Positions 1 to 5,120 of a DNA stretch of 5,120 bases are shown here, one piece after another. Position numbers and translations under genes: made by a program. Position 1 is the stretch's first letter. The number at the start of each line of letters is the position of its first letter. This stretch comes from an uncultured Clostridia bacterium (GTDB lineage: Bacteria; Bacillota; Clostridia; Christensenellales; UBA1242): NCBI GenBank assembly GCA_934776915.1, contig CAKVNA010000071.1, positions 1-5,120 on the forward strand, written 5' to 3'. The notes under the pieces are model-generated. The model worked only from the letters and a program-made list of their open reading frames with translations. It did not search any database and had not been told where the DNA came from.

Positions 1-137
1 ACTTTATCGCAATGCCAAGCAGAAAAACTCTTGATGGCGGCCATAAGGACATTGTGCATCCATTGGACACAGAAACAAGAGAACACATCAAATCTCTTAT
101 TCTTGCAGAATTTGAAAAAGCAATGAAAGCAGAATAA
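1..137 (+). CDS. spoVG: SpoVG family protein, C-terminal part (5' end outside window)
   Basis: The reading frame beginning at base 3 is open from the window edge to a TAA at 135-137, followed directly by a second stop, TAG. The 44 visible residues begin [20 protein letters not shown], which matches from memory the conserved SpoVG core '[20 protein letters not shown]' of Bacillus subtilis. They continue with the usual C-terminal helix ([16 protein letters not shown]) and a short charged tail. SpoVG proteins are about 85-100 residues, so roughly the N-terminal half is missing. In known members SpoVG is a small cytoplasmic nucleic-acid-binding regulator that affects septation and sporulation, and in non-sporing species capsule and virulence genes. 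Its presence therefore does not prove spore formation. The gene converges on the large minus-strand gene, and both end at the hairpin at 195-226. Family assignment is firm; the exact role in this organism is not visible. Confidence 0.93.
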   Translation, partial: FIAMPSRKTLDGGHKDIVHPLDTETREHIKSLILAEFEKAMKAE

Positions 138-194
138 TAGTTTTGGCTTGGTTTTGTAGGAAAATATATATTTCTCAGAACTACATCTTGTATC

Positions 195-226
195 AAAAAA
201 GGAAACCGAAAAGGTTTCCTTTTTTT
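195..226. terminator. Bidirectional rho-independent terminator between convergent genes
   Basis: GGAAACC (201-207) pairs with GGTTTCC (213-219) around a five-base GAAAA loop. The flanking six A (195-200) and seven T (220-226) extend the stem to 13 bp and supply a U-tract on either strand. It lies 57 bases after the spoVG stop and 4 bases beyond the minus-strand stop at 231-233, so it should end both transcripts. The bases at 138-194 between spoVG and the hairpin hold no gene or promoter that I can support. Confidence 0.9.
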
Positions 227-230
227 ATTC

Positions 231-3200
231 TTATCTGAGTGTTGGATACTGTCCAGCGACAAGATTCCAAATGTCATGAGCGTTGCCTTCGCAGCCAATG
301 TTGCGAGTGAAGTTTGAGAAGTCGCCGCCAACACCTGTAATTTGCTCTTGTGTAAGTTTTGTTCCAATGTTTGGAGCAGTTACTGCACCAGATTCTTGAT
401 AAATATTTCCAGTGAATTTGCCACCGACATATTTGTCTTCAAGGTCGGCTGTTGTTGAGAAGCTTACGCCCTCGCCGCCGAATGTGACAACTGCATAGTT
501 GCCAGCAACTTGTGCATTGTTTGAAATGATAACTGCATATCCTGCACTTGCTGAAACTTCCATATTAACTATTGAAGAAACACCATTGTAACTGCCAGTT
601 GTTGAGCAAGATTTTACTGTTGCAATAACAAAACTGTTTTTAACAAAGCCGTCTGCAATTCCTGCTGCAAAGCCGCCAGCATGGAAGCCTATGATTTCTG
701 TTTTTGTTTCAAGTGAAGTTGGGTTGCCAACTGAAACATTTGAAACTTTGCCATATGAAAGCCCAGAAATGCCGCCTGCGAAGAAGCCAGAGATTTTTGC
801 CAAAGTTGTTGAGCAATTTCTGATTGAATATGCTGCTGTTGTTCTGTCGTCAAAGCCAACAAGTCCGCCAGCCATTGAGCCAGTTGCTATGATTGAAACA
901 TTTTTGTTGTTGTTTGCTGATTTGCCGTTTGTTGCAAACTCTAGGTCTATTGTTCCACCAGCAACTGAAGAATTGACGATTGTGCCGTTAGTTGAATTGC
1001 CGTTTGAAATTGTGCTGTTTTTGCCAACAAGTCCGCCAGCCATTGCATAATATTTGCCAGTTGTTTTGATAACTGGAAGTGTAACTTTTGTGTTGTTGAT
1101 TGCACCGTTGTTTGCACCAGCCACGCCACCGATTGAAACATAGAAGTTTGAACCAGTTTGAATTTCAGCTCTGAAGTATGCTACATAAGAATTTGCGATG
1201 TCGCCGTTGTTTGTGCCAGCAATTCCGCCAACAAAGAGGTTTGTTTTGAACAAAGTGTTTTTGTTGTTGTCTGTGATGCGTTGTTTGAATTCTACATTGT
1301 CTGCACTTGCAAATTCAACTTTGCCAAAGTTGTTTCCAACAAATCCGCCTGCGTATGTTGCGTTAAGTCTGATTGTGTTGACGCTGTTGCTTCTGAGTCC
1401 TTTTGTGATGACTGCACTGTTGTATCCAACTACGCCGCCGCCATACAAGAAATATGAATTTCCAAACTCAACAAGTGAAATTACAACATATTGTATGCCT
1501 TTTGTTTCGCTTGCATATGCCTTGCCTGCAACTGTGCCGAATGCACGACCAGAAGCAGTGATTGTTTTGACAGTAGTAACATTTGCCCAACCTTGAGAAA
1601 GGTCAACTCCTGTCCAAGAACTTACTGGAATAAGTCCTGTTGAAAGGTCAACTGTAACATCTTGAATAACGATGTGTGCTATTGCTGCACCCTTATCTTC
1701 GCCGCAAAGCACGCCAACATATTGCGCTGGGTTGCCGTTGATTTGAACTTTGTCAAATGTAAGGCCATTTACGATTGCGTTGCTGCCAAGAACTTTTACA
1801 AGTCCAACATTTTCTGTTGCTGTTGTGTCTGTGTTTGTTATGACAAGATTTTTTATAATGCAATTTGTTGTTGATGTAAGAGTTTTGTCAAACATTGCTG
1901 GGATTGGGTGGTTTTCATCGCCCCATGTCCAACCAATGACTTCTGGGTTCATGTCAAGGATATTATGTGCACTTTCTGCGTCATATATACCTTGAATGTC
2001 AATGCCAACGATGTCTGCATATTTGCCAGTGCCAGTTAGTGCTTCATAAAGTTCGTCTGCTGTTCTGACTGTGCCGTCTGTTACGATGTCTGGGTCGTCA
2101 AGATATGTTGAGCCGACTGATGAGAAGATGTTGAGAACTGGATAGATATATCCGTCTGTGTATTCCCAAACTGAATAGAAGTTCCAAAGTCTGTCTTCAT
2201 CTCCTGTTGCACTTTTGTATGTTATAAAGTTTTCTTGATTTGAAAATTCTTCATTTGTAAGATATTTGTTATTTGTTGAATTAACACTTGTGCCGTCAAC
2301 AACTGCTTGTGTCAAGTTTTCATTTCCGCCAAAGTAGTTGCCGAGAATTCTTTTGTTAATTGTATCTTGTCTTGTTTCAAGATTTTTTGCGATAAGACCA
2401 GCGATTTTTGTGTAATCTACATTTTCAAGATTTTCTGATGCGAAGAATGCATAGTTGTCATATGCTCTTGCGTCGCCATTTGCTAGGCCATAAACAAAGC
2501 AACCAACTATTCCGCCAAAGTTGTTGTCATAGTTTTGAACGCCAAGACCTGTTGCTCTGAAATAACTTTCTGAAAGTTGTGCATTGCCAAGTCTGCCTAC
2601 GATTCCACCATATTCTGTAAGATTTTTACTGCCGTCATGTGGCAAAGAGATTGAACCTTCAAATCCGCAACGGTCAATTCTTGGCAAGACTGAATCTGCA
2701 GTGTTGCTTCTTTCGGCAACCCCCACAACGCCACCAACCATAGATGTTGAGTCATAAGTGTCAACTTTGATAGAGCCGTTGACAAGGCAAGTTTGAATGA
2801 TGCCTTGGCTTGCACCAGCAACAGAACCAACAAGAGCGCCGTTTGTAAGTTCAATTTTCAAGTTTGAGAGAACAAGATTTTTGACAACTGCAGAATTTGT
2901 AATGTTTGCAAAGAAGCCAACAGTATCTTGACCTTCGTTCAAAGTTTGGTCTGTGATGTGAACATTTGAAATGGTGTAGAAATTGCCATCAAACATTCCG
3001 CCAAAACCTACGATTGGTGTCCAGTTGCCACTTTCCATTTCTTCAAGGGCGATGTCTGCACCAAGTCTATAGTTTTTGTCCACTGTATATTTGTTATTCT
3101 CTATTGTATTGTCACCAATCTTTTTGAGTGCTGCTTCTGTTGTTATGACAAATGGATATTCTGCAGAGCCGTCACACACAAGAACATCGATAACAAATGT

Positions 3201-3506
3201 TGAATAACGCTTGTTGCTTGTTTTGACAACAATTTGGCTTTGACCGCCTTTCTTTGCCTCAAAGGAATTGCCTTCTGACTGAAAACTCAAAATGTCTTCA
3301 TTCCCGCTTGAGAAAGACAAGGTTGTGTCTTTGCCTCTGTTTTTAAATTCAAGCAAACTGCTTGTAGAGATATATTCCCCTTCTTCCACAACGAGATATG
3401 AACTGCGGACATAAATAACCTCGTTGTCAGCAGAGAAATAGTAAATTGTAAGTCCAAAACTTACAACTGCTATTGCAACCACAATAAACCATAAAAATTT
3501 CTTCAT
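231..3506 (-). CDS. Large GLUG-repeat cell-surface or secreted protein with N-terminal signal/anchor and Ig-like module
   Basis: Predicted protein of 1091 residues. Start chosen at 3506: GGAGGG lies 6 bases upstream, the product begins MKKFLWFIVVAIAVV, and the promoter at 3534-3562 would leave the in-frame ATGs at 3533 and 3593 untranscribed. Residues 5-24 form a hydrophobic signal peptide or signal anchor without a lipobox cysteine. Residues 30-112 look like a bacterial Ig-like (BIG_2-type) beta module. From 113, the pattern DGSAEYPFVITTEAALKKI, then NWTPIVGFGGMFDGNFYTISN, is the usual entry to a GLUG domain. Degenerate GGxxGxN repeats follow in two blocks (about 224-375 and 597-950). Each block is closed by a Trp...Tyr-Pro element (LWNF...YIYPVL at 440-458; IWNLVAGQYPTL at 1079-1090). 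The family fold is thought to be a beta-solenoid; some members are adhesins, others unknown. There is no LPXTG, no C-terminal helix and no visible catalytic motif. Role inferred: surface adhesion or structural exoprotein. Own promoter, and shares the 195-226 terminator. Confidence 0.88.
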   Translation of the reverse strand: MKKFLWFIVVAIAVVSFGLTIYYFSADNEVIYVRSSYLVVEEGEYISTSSLLEFKNRGKDTTLSFSSGNEDILSFQSEGNSFEAKKGGQSQIVVKTSNKRYSTFVIDVLVCDGSAEYPFVITTEAALKKIGDNTIENNKYTVDKNYRLGADIALEEMESGNWTPIVGFGGMFDGNFYTISNVHITDQTLNEGQDTVGFFANITNSAVVKNLVLSNLKIELTNGALVGSVAGASQGIIQTCLVNGSIKVDTYDSTSMVGGVVGVAERSNTADSVLPRIDRCGFEGSISLPHDGSKNLTEYGGIVGRLGNAQLSESYFRATGLGVQNYDNNFGGIVGCFVYGLANGDARAYDNYAFFASENLENVDYTKIAGLIAKNLETRQDTINKRILGNYFGGNENLTQAVVDGTSVNSTNNKYLTNEEFSNQENFITYKSATGDEDRLWNFYSVWEYTDGYIYPVLNIFSSVGSTYLDDPDIVTDGTVRTADELYEALTGTGKYADIVGIDIQGIYDAESAHNILDMNPEVIGWTWGDENHPIPAMFDKTLTSTTNCIIKNLVITNTDTTATENVGLVKVLGSNAIVNGLTFDKVQINGNPAQYVGVLCGEDKGAAIAHIVIQDVTVDLSTGLIPVSSWTGVDLSQGWANVTTVKTITASGRAFGTVAGKAYASETKGIQYVVISLVEFGNSYFLYGGGVVGYNSAVITKGLRSNSVNTIRLNATYAGGFVGNNFGKVEFASADNVEFKQRITDNNKNTLFKTNLFVGGIAGTNNGDIANSYVAYFRAEIQTGSNFYVSIGGVAGANNGAINNTKVTLPVIKTTGKYYAMAGGLVGKNSTISNGNSTNGTIVNSSVAGGTIDLEFATNGKSANNNKNVSIIATGSMAGGLVGFDDRTTAAYSIRNCSTTLAKISGFFAGGISGLSYGKVSNVSVGNPTSLETKTEIIGFHAGGFAAGIADGFVKNSFVIATVKSCSTTGSYNGVSSIVNMEVSASAGYAVIISNNAQVAGNYAVVTFGGEGVSFSTTADLEDKYVGGKFTGNIYQESGAVTAPNIGTKLTQEQITGVGGDFSNFTRNIGCEGNAHDIWNLVAGQYPTLR
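855..877 (-). repeat. 23-bp exact direct repeat, copy A
   Basis: These 23 bases are identical to 1023-1045, which lie 168 bp away (exactly 56 codons). The copy lies inside the large surface gene and encodes most of SMAGGLVGF (around residues 877-885). Because the offset is a multiple of three, recombination between copies would remove or add one whole GLUG unit without a frameshift. Confidence 0.9.
1023..1045 (-). repeat. 23-bp exact direct repeat, copy B
   Basis: Partner of the repeat at 855-877, in the same reading frame. It encodes most of AMAGGLVGK (around residues 821-829). The flanking sequence differs, so identity is confined to the conserved glycine motif. This fits either a constrained motif or a remnant of unit duplication. 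Confidence 0.9.
2382..2837 (-). repeat. First GLUG-type repeat block (protein-level repeats)
   Basis: Residues 224-375 of the large surface protein carry a shorter and more diverged set: LVGSVAGA (225), VGGVVGVA (257), YGGIVGRL (299), FGGIVGCF (330) and IAGLIAKN (368). These follow the NWTPIV...FDGNFYTISNVHI entry element at about 161-185. The set is separated from the second block by a region of about 220 residues that includes the first Trp...Tyr-Pro closing element. Confidence 0.72.
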
Positions 3507-3512
3507 AGTTTT

Positions 3513-3518
3513 CCCTCC
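3513..3518 (-). promoter_or_regulatory. Ribosome binding site fixing the start of the large surface gene
   Basis: On the minus strand GGAGGG occupies 3518 to 3513, followed by the six-base spacer AAAACT and then ATG at 3506. This near-perfect Shine-Dalgarno match fixes the start at the MKKFLW methionine. I did not find a comparable site before the ATGs at 3533 or 3593. Confidence 0.9.
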
Positions 3519-3533
3519 GTTTTTGTTGCTCAT

Positions 3534-3562
3534 ATTATATATCCAAAAGATTGGTTTGTCAA
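3534..3562 (-). promoter_or_regulatory. Consensus sigma-A (sigma-70 type) promoter of the large surface gene
   Basis: On the minus strand TTGACA (3562-3557) and TATAAT (3539-3534) are both exact consensus hexamers with the optimal 17-bp spacer. A start of transcription near 3527 would give a leader of only about 20 bases, just enough to hold the ribosome binding site at 3513-3518. The promoter lies between the terminator of the upstream gene and this gene's start, so the large surface gene is probably an independent, strongly transcribed unit. I see no operator palindrome or riboswitch in the short leader. Confidence 0.88.
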
Positions 3563-3591
3563 TAGGCCTGCATACTTTTGGCATTTTGACC

Positions 3592-3628
3592 AAAAAAATG
3601 GGAGAAAAATCATTCTCCCACTTTTTTT
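3592..3628 (-). terminator. Rho-independent terminator of the MBG/Ig-like surface gene
   Basis: TGGGAGAA (3599-3606) pairs with TTCTCCCA (3613-3620) around a six-base loop. Read on the minus strand, the stem is followed by seven T (complement of A at 3592-3598), giving a standard intrinsic terminator. An A-tract precedes the stem and overlaps the TAA stop at 3629-3627, so the gene ends directly in its terminator. The flanking A/T tracts are symmetric, so it could also act on the + strand, but no + strand gene needs it here. Confidence 0.87.
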
Positions 3629-5120
3629 ATCTTATGTTTTTCCCGTTATTGTTCTTCTTTTCTGACAAAGATTTAAGTTCTTTCTTAATTCTTCGCATTT
3701 GTTGTTTTTGGATATTCTTTCTCATGTTGCGTCTAGCCAATTTTACACTTATGCCAATAGCACCGCCCGCAAGAGCCAAGACGCCCAAAACTATTGCAAC
3801 AATGACCAAAGTTTGTTGCCCGTCTGGTGGCAAGACTGTAAATCTTAACACCTCTGTAGCTTCATAGTTGTCACCGTCAAAGACAATTTGCACTTCATAA
3901 TTTCCTTGCTCAATAACGCTGCTTACAACACTGCCGTTTTTGCGGAATACCAAGGTGTAACTTGGCATATTTCCGTCAACAAATTGTGTTTTGTCGAATA
4001 TAACTGACACTTTGTCGTTTAGTCTTTCGCCAGTTTGTCTTAAGACACCTTCAAGTGACAATGTGTAGCCAGAAATTTGCTTTTTCAAAACTTTATATGA
4101 CTTTGTAAGCAAATATCCGTTTTCCACAAATTCTTGGTCGAAAATGAAATTGCCTTGAAGTTTCTCAAGTTTATTTTTATTTAAGAAGAATTTGATTGTG
4201 TATTCGCCAGCGTTTGTGCTTGAAGAAAGTGAAATCCTGTTGTTGTTTCTATCAAACACTCCCAAGGTGTAGTCGCTGCGGTTCAAGTTTTCTATTCCAA
4301 TAACAGAAACGCCTGTGTTCATTGGGTCAATGCTTCCATACACAACTTCAATGTCGTTTGCAATTTCAAACGAAACATTTGAACGGTGAATTTTGAGCCA
4401 TTTTGTTGGGTTGTAGTCACCAAAGTTGAAGTTGTTGCATGAGCCACGGGTGAACATTGCATATATCTTGTAGAAATATGTGTAGTCGTCACTGTCGCCA
4501 TAAGCGTCAAGAATGTCTGTTGATAGAAGTTCTTTTCTTGTTCCTACAACTTTGTATGGGTTGCCTTGAGTGTCAAGTTGCCACAATTCATATTCATAGA
4601 ATACATCTTGGGCATTTATGCTGCCAGCATATTGTGTTAGGAATTCTTCTGCAAACTCAACGCCAACAAGTCTTGAAAGGGTTGGAACATTTTCATATCC
4701 CATAATTTGTTCTGGCTCCTCGCCTGCTTCCGCTGGGAAATAGACAATGGACGATGGGTTGTCGATGTTTATTTGCTCGAGTTTGACATACACGCTAAGA
4801 TTTATGCTGTTTTGTCCAGCAAGAATGCCTTGGCTGTCTTTGTCAAAACTGAATATAACACTTCTTACATATTGAGCACCGTTTATAAGAAGCAACACTT
4901 CATCTCTTGGTTCGCTCTCAGTGTTTGCCCATTCTGCAACGCCTGTTAGTTCCACCATTTCTTTAAGATACCTATCCCAATATTCAACTTTAAGCGAAAC
5001 AGTGTTGCCGTTTAGGTTGAGGGTGTCACCATTTTGTCTTAAGATTGCTCTTTCGCCATTTGGAAGGGTGATAATGCTATCTGCACCTTCGTCTGTAAGA
5101 TAATATGTGAAGTCTGGTGC
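3627..5120 (-). CDS. Membrane-anchored surface protein with MBG/Ig-like modules, C-terminal part (N-terminus outside window)
   Basis: The frame is open from the right edge (first full codon GCA at 5120-5118) to TAA at 3629-3627. That gives 497 visible residues with no stop, so the ATG at 4958 is internal and not the start. Residues 1-250 are beta-rich and aromatic, of no family I recognise. Residues 255-345 (VVYGSIDP..., NAGEYTIKF, SYKVLKK) and 348-430 (YTLVFRKNG, GNYEVQIVF, NYEATEVLRFTVLP) look like two tandem MBG/bacterial Ig-like modules. Residues 437-458 form one hydrophobic helix, followed by ARRNMRK and a basic Lys/Arg/Gln-rich cytoplasmic tail of about 38 residues. This predicts an outside-facing protein fixed by a C-terminal helix. 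LPPDG just before the helix resembles a sortase signal only loosely (Asp where LPXTG has Thr). It ends in its own terminator, 90-odd bases upstream of the GLUG gene start. Function unknown; adhesion or envelope structure is inference. Confidence 0.85.
   Translation of the reverse strand, partial: APDFTYYLTDEGADSIITLPNGERAILRQNGDTLNLNGNTVSLKVEYWDRYLKEMVELTGVAEWANTESEPRDEVLLLINGAQYVRSVIFSFDKDSQGILAGQNSINLSVYVKLEQINIDNPSSIVYFPAEAGEEPEQIMGYENVPTLSRLVGVEFAEEFLTQYAGSINAQDVFYEYELWQLDTQGNPYKVVGTRKELLSTDILDAYGDSDDYTYFYKIYAMFTRGSCNNFNFGDYNPTKWLKIHRSNVSFEIANDIEVVYGSIDPMNTGVSVIGIENLNRSDYTLGVFDRNNNRISLSSSTNAGEYTIKFFLNKNKLEKLQGNFIFDQEFVENGYLLTKSYKVLKKQISGYTLSLEGVLRQTGERLNDKVSVIFDKTQFVDGNMPSYTLVFRKNGSVVSSVIEQGNYEVQIVFDGDNYEATEVLRFTVLPPDGQQTLVIVAIVLGVLALAGGAIGISVKLARRNMRKNIQKQQMRRIKKELKSLSEKKNNNGKNIR
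3747..3812 (-). other. C-terminal transmembrane helix of the MBG/Ig-like protein
   Basis: About 22 residues (LVIVAIVLGVLALAGGAIG and following) are uncharged and strongly hydrophobic. They are preceded by polar PPDGQQ and followed by KLARRNMRKN. The positive-inside rule places the tail in the cytoplasm and the Ig-like modules outside. Confidence 0.88.

Larger units (their letters stand above)
657..1718 (-). repeat. Second GLUG-type repeat block (protein-level repeats)
   Basis: About ten glycine-rich repeats lie between residues 597 and 950 of the large surface protein: VGVLCGED (597), FGTVAGKA (656), GGGVVGYN (689), AGGFVGNN (719), VGGIAGTN (759), IGGVAGAN (792), AGGLVGKN (823), AGGLVGFD (879), AGGISGLS (910) and AGGFAAGI (943). 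Spacing is roughly 30-60 residues. Several are followed by a short polar turn and an N-S/N-V strand, such as GDIANSYVA and GKVSNVSVG, which is the usual GLUG pattern. The repeats are diverged in sequence, so the array is old rather than a fresh tandem expansion, apart from the 23-bp pair annotated separately. Confidence 0.8.

Noticed and set aside
138..180. AT-rich stretch after spoVG as a possible promoter
   Set aside because: No matched -35 and -10 pair with proper spacing was found, and no downstream + strand gene exists before the terminator.
691..1596. Plus-strand ORFs of about 100-130 codons (691-1050, 1158-1457, 1198-1596)
   Set aside because: They are antisense to the GLUG repeats. 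Their Pro/Ala/Val-rich or Cys/Val-rich composition is the mirror of glycine-repeat codons, and they lack convincing ribosome binding sites.
657..2837. Regularly recurring GCCGCC/CCGCCA words, resembling a CRISPR or tandem DNA array
   Set aside because: The words are short, unevenly spaced and explained by codons for GG/AGG in the GLUG repeats. There are no conserved long repeats with unique spacers.
3507..3593. Longer version of the large surface protein starting at ATG 3593 or 3533
   Set aside because: Both ATGs precede the expected transcription start and overlap or adjoin the promoter. The added residues (MVKMPKVCRPIDKPIFW) do not resemble a signal peptide start, and the ribosome binding site favours 3506.
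3627..4958. Complete 443-residue protein starting at ATG 4958
   Set aside because: The same frame is open for 54 further codons to the window edge, and I found no good Shine-Dalgarno before 4958. The visible N-terminus would be a non-signal sequence although the protein is clearly extracellular. It is treated as an internal methionine of a truncated gene.
1..5120. Alternative genetic code (TGA as Trp), given the AT-rich sequence
   Set aside because: All three genes use TGG for Trp and end in TAA. No in-frame TGA has to be read through.
1..5120. Mobile element, toxin-antitoxin, defence or phage system
   Set aside because: No transposase, integrase, nuclease, methylase or small paired genes can be supported. 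The window is filled by spoVG and two surface-protein genes.

Overview
The window looks like chromosomal DNA of an AT-rich, low-GC Gram-positive (Bacillota-type) bacterium, perhaps an uncultured gut Clostridia-like lineage. Three things suggest this: a spoVG tail, strong GGAGG-type ribosome binding, and a surface-protein style (GLUG, MBG-like and Ig-like folds with a C-terminal membrane anchor) common in such genomes. The taxonomic placement is inference. No codon forces a non-standard genetic code, and the stops of all three genes are TAA.

Layout: (1) The left edge holds the last 44 codons of spoVG on the + strand. (2) A 13-bp-stem hairpin with A- and T-tracts at 195-226 sits between spoVG and a convergent gene and should terminate transcription in both directions. 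(3) Positions 231-3506, minus strand, are one large gene for a secreted or membrane-tethered protein of 1091 residues. It has an N-terminal hydrophobic signal or anchor, an Ig-like module, and two blocks of degenerate GLUG-type glycine repeats, each closed by a W...YP.L element. It has its own consensus sigma-A promoter (TTGACA, 17 bp, TATAAT) and a clear ribosome binding site, which together place its start at 3506 rather than at upstream in-frame ATGs. (4) A hairpin terminator at 3592-3628 ends the next gene. (5) From 3627 to the right edge, minus strand, runs the C-terminal 497 residues of a second surface protein. It has two MBG/Ig-like modules, one transmembrane helix and a long basic cytoplasmic tail. 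Its N-terminus lies outside the window.

The two surface-protein genes are same-strand neighbours separated by a terminator and a fresh promoter, so they are probably transcribed separately although they may share a role at the cell surface. No RNA gene, CRISPR array, insertion sequence, phage gene or attachment site is visible. I see no clear novel system. The most notable points are the two-block GLUG protein, an exact in-frame 23-bp repeat inside it, and the non-canonical anchoring of both proteins.
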